Shown: positions 1-8,269 of the stretch, piece after piece
Layout of the letters: every line of letters begins with the position of its first letter
Position numbering within the stretch: position 1 is the first letter of the stretch
Assembly: GCA_047614125.1 (NCBI GenBank)
Contig: JBLHHI010000037.1
Span: 1-26,898 of the forward strand
Source: JBLHHI01 sp047614125
GTDB lineage: Bacteria; Bacteroidota; Bacteroidia; NS11-12g; UBA9320
DNA length: 26,898 nt
Direction: 5' to 3'
Program-made: the position numbers and the translations under genes
The notes under the pieces: model-generated
The model's input: the letters and a program-made list of their open reading frames with translations, nothing else
Database searches by the model: none
What the model was told of the DNA's origin: nothing

Positions 1-210
1 TTAGGTGATTTGCCCTCCACATTTAACTGGACATGGACAATAGTCTTAGACTCCGAAATTATTTCAGTAATACCATACACTTCAGTTGTTTTAACAGAAG
101 GAACCCCTATTTCAGATTTCAGGGAGGACTTGATGTCCACAATGCGCAATTGTCATTTTGGCAATTATCGTAGTTACGTGGTTCGTTCAAAAATTGTGAT
201 TGATGAATAA
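1..210 (+). CDS. 3' end of a possible gene, function unknown (partial)
   Basis: A reading frame is open from the first base of the window to a TAA at 208-210 (69 codons). The C-terminal half (DLMSTMRNCHFGNYRSYVVRSKIVIDE region) has ordinary protein composition, and none of the minus-strand frames stays open across the same stretch. I do not recognise the family. It would be the tail of a gene that starts left of the window. The short length means an accidental open frame cannot be excluded. Confidence 0.3.
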   Translation, partial: LGDLPSTFNWTWTIVLDSEIISVIPYTSVVLTEGTPISDFREDLMSTMRNCHFGNYRSYVVRSKIVIDE

Positions 211-288
211 GTTGAGGGTTGAAAGTTTTTGAAAGGAGTTGAAGAGTAGGTTCGAGTAGTGAGTATGTTTTGTGCTCCCTTCCTGTTT

Positions 289-464
289 GAATCACGGATT
301 TTACAGATTTAGTGGATTAAAAGGAGGATTACCTAGACGCTTGATCTAAACATTGTGCACTCCAAGGGTATTAGATTACCAATTAAAGCTTGATATACCA
401 GCTGCATGACAACCACCCTATATCCAAATCCGTGCAATCCATTAATCCGTTAAATCCGTGATTC
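289..464. repeat. Imperfect inverted repeat (GAATCACGGATTT ... AAATCCGTGATTC)
   Basis: The arm at 289-319 begins GAATCACGGATTTTACAG. The arm at 442-464 ends TTAAATCCGTGATTC. They are imperfect reverse complements enclosing about 120 bp of AT-rich sequence with no convincing gene. Repeats built on ATCCGTGATTC are familiar to me from Bacteroidota spacers, but that is recollection, not a search. The right arm lies about 18 bp past the lipA stop codon, so the transcript could fold there. Confidence 0.5.
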
Positions 465-481
465 AGAAGGAATGTTCAATT

Positions 482-1369
482 CTACTTCAAATGTTTCTCC
501 GCATGGTAGCTCGATCGTACCAGCGGGCCGCTTTCAACGTATTCGTAGCCCATGGCATCTGCCCAGTCTTTGTATTTCTGAAAGTCTGCTGGAGTAACGT
601 AGCGGTCAACTTTTAAGTGGCGAGCGGTGGGTTGTAAGTACTGCCCCATGGTGATGATTCCCACTCCAACGGCGCGTAAGTTGGCCAAGGTTTCGCGAAT
701 TTCATCGTCGGTTTCGCCCATGCCCAACATCAAACCGCTTTTGGTTTTCATGCCAGCGTCAAAAAGATATTTCAGTACTTCCATGCTGCGGTCGTATTTG
801 GCCTGAACGCGAACTTCTTTAGTGAGTCGGCGTACGGTTTCTATGTTGTGGGATACAATTTCGGGTTTTACGGCAATAATGGCATCAAGTTGATCCGTTC
901 TTCCTTGAAAATCGGGTATGAGGGTTTCTAAGGTGGTTTCGGGATTAAATTTTCGGATTTCCAAAACGGTTTTGGCCCAATGGTTGGACCCGCCGTCCGA
1001 CAAATCATCGCGATCCACGCTGGTTACCACGGCATGCTTAATGCCCATAATATTGATGGATTGCGCCACTTTAAATGGCTCCATATTATCGAGAGGTTCG
1101 CCAGCACCGGTGGCCACATTGCAGAATTGACAAGAACGCGTACAGGTATTTCCACCAATCATAAAGGTGGCGGTTCCCACACCCCAGCATTCGCCAATAT
1201 TCGGACATTTACCGCTTTCGCAAATGGTGTGTAAGCCGTGTTCTTTAACGAGATTTTTCATCTCTGAATACTTTCCACCTCCGGCAATATCAACCTTCAA
1301 CCAATCGGGTTTAACCCGTTTTTTCTGGATGATTTTAACCGGTTCTTTATTTTCGATTTTATTGGCCAT
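482..1369 (-). CDS. lipA: Lipoyl synthase LipA (radical SAM)
   Basis: LipA inserts two sulfur atoms at C6 and C8 of protein-bound octanoyl groups to make the lipoyl cofactor of 2-oxoacid dehydrogenases and the glycine cleavage system. The 295-aa length is normal. The auxiliary [4Fe-4S] cluster cysteines are C50, C55 and C61 (ESGKCPNIGECW). The radical-SAM CxxxCxxC is C76-C80-C83 (CTRSCQFC). The C-terminal RSSYHAEK (about 285-292) supplies the conserved serine ligand of the auxiliary cluster. The ATG start gives a family-typical lysine-rich N-terminus. No lipB or other partner gene is adjacent; the nearest upstream DNA is the repeat tract. A near-match to the -7 element (TTGCTTTG) lies just upstream of the ATG. 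Confidence 0.97.
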   Translation of the reverse strand: MANKIENKEPVKIIQKKRVKPDWLKVDIAGGGKYSEMKNLVKEHGLHTICESGKCPNIGECWGVGTATFMIGGNTCTRSCQFCNVATGAGEPLDNMEPFKVAQSINIMGIKHAVVTSVDRDDLSDGGSNHWAKTVLEIRKFNPETTLETLIPDFQGRTDQLDAIIAVKPEIVSHNIETVRRLTKEVRVQAKYDRSMEVLKYLFDAGMKTKSGLMLGMGETDDEIRETLANLRAVGVGIITMGQYLQPTARHLKVDRYVTPADFQKYKDWADAMGYEYVESGPLVRSSYHAEKHLK

Positions 1370-1478
1370 AGCGTTCTGTGGTGCAAAGCAACGAAATATT
1401 TTTAACTAACCATTTTTTTGATGGAATTGGTAATAGGAAATGGTTATAAATCATACGAAATACGAAACATCAAATCTT

Positions 1479-1864
1479 GAAGATGTGACCCCTTCAGGGT
1501 CAAAACATGATATAAATATTTTGCTGCAAGATGTGACCCCTTCGGGGTCAGGAGATCTGTGGCTCTGTATCCTGATCATTTGTTGGATATGCAATTATTG
1601 ACATGGTTGGACTAAGACAATAAGGTGCTGCTCCGATGGGGCTGGGTTTGTAGTTTCTACAAGTGTGGCCCATTCGGGGTCAGGAGATCTGTGGCTCTGT
1701 ATCCTGATCATTTGTTGGATATGCAATTATTGGCATGGTTGGACTAAGACAATAAGGTGCCGCTCCGATGGCACTGAGTTTCTTCAATCATTCACCATTC
1801 AAAATAGATATCGCCCCGATGGGGCTGGGTTTGTAGTTTCTACAAGGTGTGCTGCCTGTGGGGT
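1479..1864. repeat. Palindromic repeat cluster with a 132-bp-period duplication
   Basis: AAGATGTGACCCCTTC occurs at 1479 and 1528, each followed by a palindrome (GACCCCTTCGGGGTC at 1535-1549 is perfect; 1487-1501 is imperfect). A block of about 98 bp at 1541-1638 recurs at 1673-1770 almost unchanged. A second shared block (CCGATGGGGCTGGGTTTG and onward) occurs at 1633-1663 and 1816-1846, and GCCCCGATGGGGC at 1813-1825 is a perfect hairpin. Short open frames here follow the repeat and do not look like genes. The structure resembles REP/BIME-type repeats. Confidence 0.8.
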
Positions 1865-1954
1865 CAATGATTATTGTTAACCATTCCTTCTTCCTACTGC
1901 ATTCTTGATGTTTGATCGACATGAATTGTTCGCACATAGTTGCCGTAAAACCAA

Positions 1955-2319
1955 CCCTAAAGGGGTCGTATAAAAGTTGGAGCAAGATGTACATATATTA
2001 ACCTTTCATCAAAATTCCGCAAGATTCTGCCGTGAACACTAGCATGAGGGGGCCGGTCGCAATTCCGTAATCAGCAACCGACCCCGAAGGGGTCGCATCT
2101 TGTAGAACATGAAATGGACCGAAGTTTCGACCCTGAAGGGGTCGCATAAAAGTTGGAGCAAGATGTACATATATTAACCTTTCATCAAAATTCCGCAAGA
2201 TTCTGCCGTGAACACTAGCATGAGGGGCCGGTCGCAATTCCGTAATCAGCAACCGACCCCGAAGGGGTCGCATCTTGTAGAACATGGAATGGACCGAAGT
2301 TTCGACCCTGAAGGGGTCG
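1955..2319. repeat. Tandem 175/176-bp duplication carrying GACCCC/GGGGTC palindromes
   Basis: Units at 1955-2130 and 2131-2305 are nearly identical: one G is lost in the second (TGAGGGGGCC versus TGAGGGGCC) and there are only a few substitutions. A third unit begins at 2306 and breaks off after about 14 bp. Each unit carries CGACCCCGAAGGGGTCG (2079-2095 and 2254-2270), a perfect 7-bp stem. The junctions carry CGACCCTGAAGGGGTCG (2128-2144 and 2303-2319). The tract ends about 30 bp beyond the stop codon of the TonB receptor gene. Minus-strand open frames through it (for example 1998-2336) are repeat translations. Confidence 0.85.
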
Positions 2320-2348
2320 AATCTTGCAGGATGCAAAACAAAAAGGGC

Positions 2349-4757
2349 CTAAAACGTGGCTCGGTAAATACCAATGGGCAATAAGCCGGTTTGGTAGGTG
2401 TACCGAAATTTGCCCGATTGCGCATCAAAGTTTTGCGCAAAAATGTTTTGCTGATTGGTTAAGTTCTGGATATCAATGCCCCATTCTTGAGTTAGTTTTT
2501 TGGATTGAACCTTATAGGCAATACGCAAATCAATTCGCTTGTAGTCAGGGTGTTGGCTCTTGAATATTTGATTGGTATAAACGGTTTCCGCTTGCATTAT
2601 GCTTTTTTCCGTATCGATGGGTGTAAAGCGCTTTCCACCGTTCAACATTACCTTTAAATCGACCGTTAAACTGGGTTTTTTAACCTTTCCTTTTTTGTTT
2701 GTAGTCTGCTTAAAATAGAACTCCTTACCCACCAACAAGTTAAACGCATAACGCGAATCGAAGGCGGTTGAGCGCTCAATTCCAGCCGCATCTGTATACA
2801 GCGATCGATAAAAAGAATAGGTATTCAAAAAGTATAAACCCTTGCTTAAAAAGCGTTCAAAGGTTATTTCAAAGCCGTAGTTTTTTCCAGTCCCTTTGTT
2901 CACTAAGCTGTCTGTAAACTGAACACCAAAATCGGTACCTTGATTCAGCAATGAGTAATCCGTCCAATCTCCTGCATCTATTGGAACGTTGTATAAGTGC
3001 TGATAATAGGCTTCCACCTTTAACCGAGTATTCCGATTTAAACTTACATCAACTCCAAAAACATAGTGCAGGCTCTTCATAAAACTCAAATCTTGATTCA
3101 TCTTAGTTTTAACCCCATTGCTGTCGGTTCGTTGTTCGTAGTACACGCGGAAAGGCGCTAGCTGACTGTGAACCCCTGCACCTGCATTTATGCTAAGCTT
3201 TGAATTTACAGCCCAAGATGCACCAAGTCGTGGTTCTAGCGATGAAGAGTTATTGTACAGGAAATGGGCGTAGTTCAAGCCGAGGTTGGCTCGCAACCGG
3301 TTGTTAAATCGATGGTTGAGATTCGCAAAGGTCTGTGAAAGGCTGGTTGAACTTTTTATGCTCGTTGGCGAAACCCAAAATCCATAATTGGTGTTGTAAA
3401 AACTATCCTTTAAATCGAAAAAGTAGTGATAATAACGCGTTCCAACTGACAAGCTCGTTTTAGAACTAAATTTATGCTTCAGACTTACAATTACGCTGTT
3501 TTTACCTTGAACCGAATTGTCGCGATACAGACCACCAAACTCCACATTCTCGCCTCCCACCAAATTAAAGGTATCAAGTGTTGTTTTCGTTCCGGCGGCA
3601 TCGATAGAAAGAATGACCTTAAGCGTGGTATTTTCTCCCAACTTCTGAACTCGGGTTACACCCAAAACCCCCGTTCGAGTTTTATACACCAAGTCTTCCC
3701 GATCTTCTCGAAACAAATTATCGCCAGCCGATTGGCTTTGCAAGAGCGAAATGGTACTGATTCCACCCAAACCAAAGAGGGAAGTACTTCCTGTTTTATC
3801 TGGGAAGTTGAGTTTAAAGGTGAGATCTTGATACTTCGGTATGGCCGTTCCGGTACCAAAGTCCAAACCCAACGCATTAAATACACCCAAAGCCGAATAT
3901 CGATAATTTACTAAAAAAGAAGATTTTGACTTCCTGCGAATAGGTCCTTCCGCCATTCCCTCAAAACCCGCAAAACCAATTTGCCCCAAAAACTCATGTT
4001 TGTTGTTATTTCCACTTCGAACTCCCAAATCAAACACGGCTGCATTTGCGTTTCCATATTCCGCGGGAAAGGCACTGCTGATAAAATCAGAGTTCTCTAA
4101 CACGTTGTTGTTCAACATACTAATGGGCCCTCCGGTGGTACCCGCCGACGAAAAGTGATTTGGGTTTGGAATGTCTATTCCTTCCAATCGATATAAAACA
4201 CCAATGGGAGAATTGCCTCGAACTACGATGTCGTTTCGGCTATCATCGGCACCTTGAACGCCAGCAAAGTTCTGCGCCATTCGAGCCACATCACCTCGCG
4301 ATCCGGCATATCGCTGCGATTCTTCAATTGAAAAAGTTCGACCGCTTACACTAATATTGGTGTTTATGGTTTTCTTTTTATCGCGCTTTATCGAAATTTT
4401 AACCGCATCCAATTCATTCACGCTTTCAAACATCTCAATTTTGAGAACCACTTCCTTTGATGAAGTAATTTCAATTTGATTAAGGAGTACACTTTCGTAG
4501 CCCAGGTAGGTAATTCGAAAGTCATGCCTTCCAACTGGAACACTATTAATTTCAAACTCGCCCAAATCATTGGTCGATCCACCGCTTTTGTAAATGGCAG
4601 AATACACTTCGATGGTGGCTCCAACCAGCGGTCGCTCGTTCACCGCATCATAAATGCTGCCTCGTACCGTTTGTTTCAACTCTTGGGCTGAAGCCGATCC
4701 GATGCATCCAAAACATAGCAATAGTGCAGCGGCAAAAGCTCTAATGGGAGAATTCAT
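2349..4757 (-). CDS. TonB-dependent outer-membrane receptor with carboxypeptidase-like regulatory domain
   Basis: This is an outer-membrane active transporter of 802 aa; its substrate cannot be told from sequence. Domains run as signal peptide (about 1-24, ending SASAQ), a beta-sandwich of the CarboxypepD_reg-like type (about 30-110, with the GATIEVYS and RITYLGYES strands), a plug domain (about 130-250, with DIVVRGNSPIGVLYRLEGIDIPN), then a 22-strand-type barrel ending in aromatic Phe, as expected for BAM recognition. No SusD partner gene lies beside it, so it is not a classical SusCD nutrient locus. It diverges from porZ across a 205-bp spacer. The gene is complete, and the repeat tract starts about 30 bp after its stop. 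Confidence 0.9.
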   Translation of the reverse strand: MNSPIRAFAAALLLCFGCIGSASAQELKQTVRGSIYDAVNERPLVGATIEVYSAIYKSGGSTNDLGEFEINSVPVGRHDFRITYLGYESVLLNQIEITSSKEVVLKIEMFESVNELDAVKISIKRDKKKTINTNISVSGRTFSIEESQRYAGSRGDVARMAQNFAGVQGADDSRNDIVVRGNSPIGVLYRLEGIDIPNPNHFSSAGTTGGPISMLNNNVLENSDFISSAFPAEYGNANAAVFDLGVRSGNNNKHEFLGQIGFAGFEGMAEGPIRRKSKSSFLVNYRYSALGVFNALGLDFGTGTAIPKYQDLTFKLNFPDKTGSTSLFGLGGISTISLLQSQSAGDNLFREDREDLVYKTRTGVLGVTRVQKLGENTTLKVILSIDAAGTKTTLDTFNLVGGENVEFGGLYRDNSVQGKNSVIVSLKHKFSSKTSLSVGTRYYHYFFDLKDSFYNTNYGFWVSPTSIKSSTSLSQTFANLNHRFNNRLRANLGLNYAHFLYNNSSSLEPRLGASWAVNSKLSINAGAGVHSQLAPFRVYYEQRTDSNGVKTKMNQDLSFMKSLHYVFGVDVSLNRNTRLKVEAYYQHLYNVPIDAGDWTDYSLLNQGTDFGVQFTDSLVNKGTGKNYGFEITFERFLSKGLYFLNTYSFYRSLYTDAAGIERSTAFDSRYAFNLLVGKEFYFKQTTNKKGKVKKPSLTVDLKVMLNGGKRFTPIDTEKSIMQAETVYTNQIFKSQHPDYKRIDLRIAYKVQSKKLTQEWGIDIQNLTNQQNIFAQNFDAQSGKFRYTYQTGLLPIGIYRATF

Positions 4758-4919
4758 GATGCAAAATTATTATTACTGCAAGGTTTTAGAAAGTTCAGCC
4801 AATAAATTCGACGCAGAACACGGATTAAATGATGAGCATTAGTCTTACTAAGTTCATATTCTTTGAGAACGATGGGTTGCTAACAACATTTATTTGCTCC
4901 AATACGTTGTTCTGGTCGG

Positions 4920-4946
4920 TTGGAAAGAACTTCTTTTCTACCTTTG
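4920..4946 (+). promoter_or_regulatory. Candidate Bacteroidota-type promoter of porZ
   Basis: TACCTTTG at 4939-4946 matches the Bacteroidota -7 consensus TAnnTTTG. A TTG at 4920-4922 lies 16 bp upstream as a possible -33 element. The predicted transcript would start about 10 bp before the porZ ATG at 4963, giving a very short leader. The spacing is slightly tight, so this is a motif match only. Confidence 0.4.
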
Positions 4947-4962
4947 TTAATCGTAAAATCCA

Positions 4963-7218
4963 ATGAAGCTCATTATTAGCATTTTATGTGCATTTTTCAT
5001 GCACGGCGCATTTGCGCAAAACAACATCCCAACCTATAAATGGAGGGTTCACTTGCCGTATAATGCGGTACACTCAATTGCAGAAACCCCAACCCACCTA
5101 TTCGTTGGTTCAGAACGTGGTTTTTACAATTTCGATAAGAAATCGGGCGAAACCGCCATCTTTTCAAAGGTGAATGGCTTTTCTGATGTAGACGTGGCCA
5201 AAATCAAATACCACGAAAACCTCAACATTGTTTTTATTGCGTACGAAAACACAAACATCGACCTAATACGCGGCAATCGGATTGTGAACATTCCAGACTT
5301 GTATCGCGAAAACATCATCGGTTTAAAGCAGATCAACGACATTACTTTTAACGGGAATTTGGCGTATTTATCGTGCAGCTTTGGTGTGGTTATTATTGAT
5401 TTAGCCACTTTCCAAATTAAAGACAGTTACTTAAACGTTGGAAGAAATGGAAAATCCGTGCCGGTAAATTCGTTGGGTTTTATGAACGATTCCATTTATT
5501 TAGCCACCAGTGAAGGAATAATGAGCGCTCCTCAAAGTGGCAAAAACTTAAGCGATTACAACTCTTGGAATTTAATTCGGGAAACCATCCCATTGGTGAG
5601 CAGAACCTTTGAATTGGAGGTATTTCATGATAAGTTGTACGTTGATATTGACAGCGTTATAGAAGTATACGACGGACAAAACTTTACTTGGAGCTATTAC
5701 GATGTAAACGAACGACGCAATACGCGAAGCATAGAAGTGGCTCATAATCAGCTAATTGTTGGAAGAGCAGGTGAAATTGAAATTATTCAACCCAATGGGA
5801 GTAAACGCATTCAAAATGATAACGTTTTCAACTTCGCCACAATCGATGTTGAAGGTAATATTTGGAACGGTGGAGATTTTACCGGTTTGCAAAAAATAAC
5901 CCCACAAGGTTCGTACAGCTTTGTTCGACCCAATGGTCCTTCTCGAAGCACGTCGTTTGCTATGAAGCCCGTTTTCGACGATCTGTTTGTGGTTGGCGGC
6001 GGCATGTCGCCTTCGCGTAGCCCCATTTTTAGTAAGGCTGGATATTACGTTTTCGACGGAACTCGTTGGGATGGGAAAGACGATGATCCACGCATTGAAT
6101 TTGCGTACGACTTAGTTGCGCTTGAGCATGATCCGGGCAGCAATGAAGTTTTTATTGGATGCCATGGATATGGGCTCATCCACTTAAAAAACAAAGAGTT
6201 GGTGGAGCTTTACACATCGAGTAACAGCGGCTTATCGGATGTTTCGGGCTTTGTATTAATTGATGGAGTTGCGTTGGATGAACAGCGGAATTTATGGATT
6301 GCAAACAACGGAGTTGAAAAGAGCTTAGTGGTTCGAACCGTGGATGGAAAATGGAATTCATTTGAACTTCCAACGCAAGACGTTGCTGAAATTGTGGTTG
6401 ATCGGCTTGGACAAAAATGGGTAGCCAGTCCAAAAAGTTCGAGTGTGGGTATTGTGGTATTTAAAGAAGAGGACGGCGTTATGGGCGAACGATTTACATC
6501 TCGTTCGTTGGTAAGTGCCAAAAATCAGGGAGGGCTTCCAACCAACATTGTTTTAGCACTTGCTGTAGATAAAGATGGCAGAATATGGATTGGCACCGAT
6601 CAAGGAATTGCCATATATCACAACCCAGGAGTTGTATTTACAACCGATACAGATGCCAATCGGCCCATTATATCCGACAACGAAGATGTTGGCTATTTGC
6701 TTGGAAATGAAGTAATTAACGACATTCAAGTGGATGGCGCAAACCGAAAATGGGTGGCTACCAATACCGGCGCTTGGCTTATTTCGGAAGATGCAGGTCA
6801 AGTTTTAAAACACTTCACTACAGAGAATAGTCCGCTTTTAAGCAATACAATTTTAACCTTAGGCATAATGCCTGAATCGGGTGAAGTTTTTTTTGGAACG
6901 GATAAGGGAATCATTTCGTATCGATCGGATGCCTCGGAAGGAAGCGACAAACACGGCAAGGTGGTGTTATACCCAAACCCGGTTCGACCTGATTACAAAG
7001 GTCCGATTACCATTACGGGCTTACCTGAAAATGCCACGGTAAAAATTACCGACAACAGCGGAAGGGTGGTGTACGAAATGATAGCCAACGGCGGAACTGC
7101 CGTTTGGGATGGAAATAACTTTAACGGGGTTCGGGCGCAAACAGGTATTTACCTCTTTTTTACCGCCAATGAAGACGATGAAGATGCCATGGTATCAAAA
7201 CTTCTTTTGGTTAATTAA
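4963..7218 (+). CDS. porZ: Type IX secretion system protein PorZ
   Basis: PorZ is part of the cell-surface attachment complex (PorU-PorV-PorQ-PorZ) that removes T9SS sorting domains and links cargo to A-LPS; PorZ delivers A-LPS to the sortase PorU. The 751-aa product has a signal peptide (MKLIISILCAFFMHGAFAQ), then beta-propeller repeats of the PorZ/two-component-regulator type (HSIAETPTHLFVGSERGFY; later GRIWIGTDQGIAIYHNPG and GEVFFGTDKGIISYRS). It ends in a type A-like domain from about residue 665 (VVLYPNPVRPDYKGPITI ... GIYLFFTA ... KLLLVN). The order porZ then recO is one I recall from many Bacteroidota. recO starts 6 bp after this stop, so they are probably cotranscribed. The rest of the T9SS machinery is not in this window. 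Confidence 0.88.
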   Translation: MKLIISILCAFFMHGAFAQNNIPTYKWRVHLPYNAVHSIAETPTHLFVGSERGFYNFDKKSGETAIFSKVNGFSDVDVAKIKYHENLNIVFIAYENTNIDLIRGNRIVNIPDLYRENIIGLKQINDITFNGNLAYLSCSFGVVIIDLATFQIKDSYLNVGRNGKSVPVNSLGFMNDSIYLATSEGIMSAPQSGKNLSDYNSWNLIRETIPLVSRTFELEVFHDKLYVDIDSVIEVYDGQNFTWSYYDVNERRNTRSIEVAHNQLIVGRAGEIEIIQPNGSKRIQNDNVFNFATIDVEGNIWNGGDFTGLQKITPQGSYSFVRPNGPSRSTSFAMKPVFDDLFVVGGGMSPSRSPIFSKAGYYVFDGTRWDGKDDDPRIEFAYDLVALEHDPGSNEVFIGCHGYGLIHLKNKELVELYTSSNSGLSDVSGFVLIDGVALDEQRNLWIANNGVEKSLVVRTVDGKWNSFELPTQDVAEIVVDRLGQKWVASPKSSSVGIVVFKEEDGVMGERFTSRSLVSAKNQGGLPTNIVLALAVDKDGRIWIGTDQGIAIYHNPGVVFTTDTDANRPIISDNEDVGYLLGNEVINDIQVDGANRKWVATNTGAWLISEDAGQVLKHFTTENSPLLSNTILTLGIMPESGEVFFGTDKGIISYRSDASEGSDKHGKVVLYPNPVRPDYKGPITITGLPENATVKITDNSGRVVYEMIANGGTAVWDGNNFNGVRAQTGIYLFFTANEDDEDAMVSKLLLVN

Positions 7219-7224
7219 CGGTGT

Positions 7225-7947
7225 ATGCTGCACAAGACCAAGGGCATCATTCTTAAAAATACCAACTACCGCGACAGCAGCACCATCACGCACATTTACA
7301 CCGAAAAGTTTGGGGTCCAACATTTCATCATAAACGGAGTTCGAAGTCAGAAAGGAGCCATTCGGCCCAGCCACATTATGCCGCTCAACCTTGTAGAGCT
7401 CGTGATCTATAAAAAACCCAACGGCGGGATTCAGCAAATTAAAGAACTGCGGTGCAGTCCGATTTTGAAAAGCATTCATTTTCACATGATAAAAAACGGC
7501 ATTGCCATGTTCATTACCGAACTGCTCAATGCCTGTTTACAAGAAGAGGAGGCTCAAGAAGACCTATTTCAATTTTTAGAAAACTTCATCATTGTTTTGG
7601 ATTATGAAGATGCAAAGTTGGCCAACTATCCCAGTTATTTTATGATGCAACTCTCTGGTTATCTGGGCTTTCAGCCAAAAGGAAACTTTGAAGTACATCA
7701 AGCCTTTAACTTGAGCGAAGGCCGATTTATATCTGAAGACTACGCACATCCATACTGTTTAGACAAGGAACACAGCCATTGGTGGTGGAAGATGCAGCAT
7801 ACCAATTTAACCGATTGGGTAAATACTGCAATACCAAAATCGGTGCGAAACAGCTTATTAAACCAACTGCTCTTGTATTACGAATTGCACGGCCTGCACG
7901 GTCGTAAAATTAAATCGCACGAAGTTCTAAAACTTGTACTAAACTGA
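7225..7947 (+). CDS. recO: DNA repair protein RecO
   Basis: RecO works with RecR (and RecF) to load RecA onto SSB-coated single-stranded DNA during gap repair and recombination. The 240-aa length is normal. The N-terminal OB-fold is visible (TKGIILKNTNYRDSSTITHIYTEKFG, about 4-30), with the characteristic basic loop KFGVQHFIINGVRSQKG. It is followed by the helical C-terminal domain beginning around residue 85 (MFITELLNACLQEEE). No zinc-finger cysteine quartet is present. The ATG at 7225 is 6 bp after the porZ stop, which supports one transcript with porZ upstream and the acylphosphatase gene downstream. Confidence 0.93.
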   Translation: MLHKTKGIILKNTNYRDSSTITHIYTEKFGVQHFIINGVRSQKGAIRPSHIMPLNLVELVIYKKPNGGIQQIKELRCSPILKSIHFHMIKNGIAMFITELLNACLQEEEAQEDLFQFLENFIIVLDYEDAKLANYPSYFMMQLSGYLGFQPKGNFEVHQAFNLSEGRFISEDYAHPYCLDKEHSHWWWKMQHTNLTDWVNTAIPKSVRNSLLNQLLLYYELHGLHGRKIKSHEVLKLVLN

Positions 7948-7984
7948 TTTGATTCAGAGTTAGATATTCAAAGTGAAAGAAGCT

Positions 7985-8254
7985 ATGAAGCGAAAATCAA
8001 TTGTTGTTAAGGGACAGGTTCAAGGTGTGTTTTTTAGAGCATTTACTCAAAAAGAAGCGCGGAGGTTGGGCTTAACAGGTCACGTTTCAAATAAAGCGGA
8101 TGGCAGTGTTTACATTGAGGCACAGGGCAAAGATGTGGTTGTTGAAGCCTTTACACAGTGGTGTAAGTTTGGATCACCTTTGGCAACGGTCCAAGAAATT
8201 AACGATGTTGATATTGATTGTTTGGATGAAGAGGATTTTATGATTTTGAAATGA
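7985..8254 (+). CDS. acyP: Acylphosphatase
   Basis: This small cytoplasmic enzyme hydrolyses acyl phosphates to carboxylate plus phosphate. The signature VKGQVQGVFFRAFTQKEA holds the phosphate-binding loop and catalytic Arg. GLTGHVSNKADGSVYIEAQG holds the catalytic Asn and the second signature strand. I chose the ATG at 7985 (89 aa, MKRKSIVVKG) because the family normally begins only a few residues before the first strand and a purine-rich stretch precedes it. A GTG at 7973 would add MKEA. It follows recO by 37 bp in the same direction and converges on the LVIVD lipoprotein gene, with 15 bp between the two stops. Confidence 0.92.
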   Translation: MKRKSIVVKGQVQGVFFRAFTQKEARRLGLTGHVSNKADGSVYIEAQGKDVVVEAFTQWCKFGSPLATVQEINDVDIDCLDEEDFMILK

Positions 8255-8269
8255 CCTGTATTTAGTAGT

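Noticed and set aside
1998..2336. Minus-strand open frame of 112 codons in the repeat tract
   Set aside because: It is a translation of the 176-bp duplication and its palindromes, with no start context or family signs.
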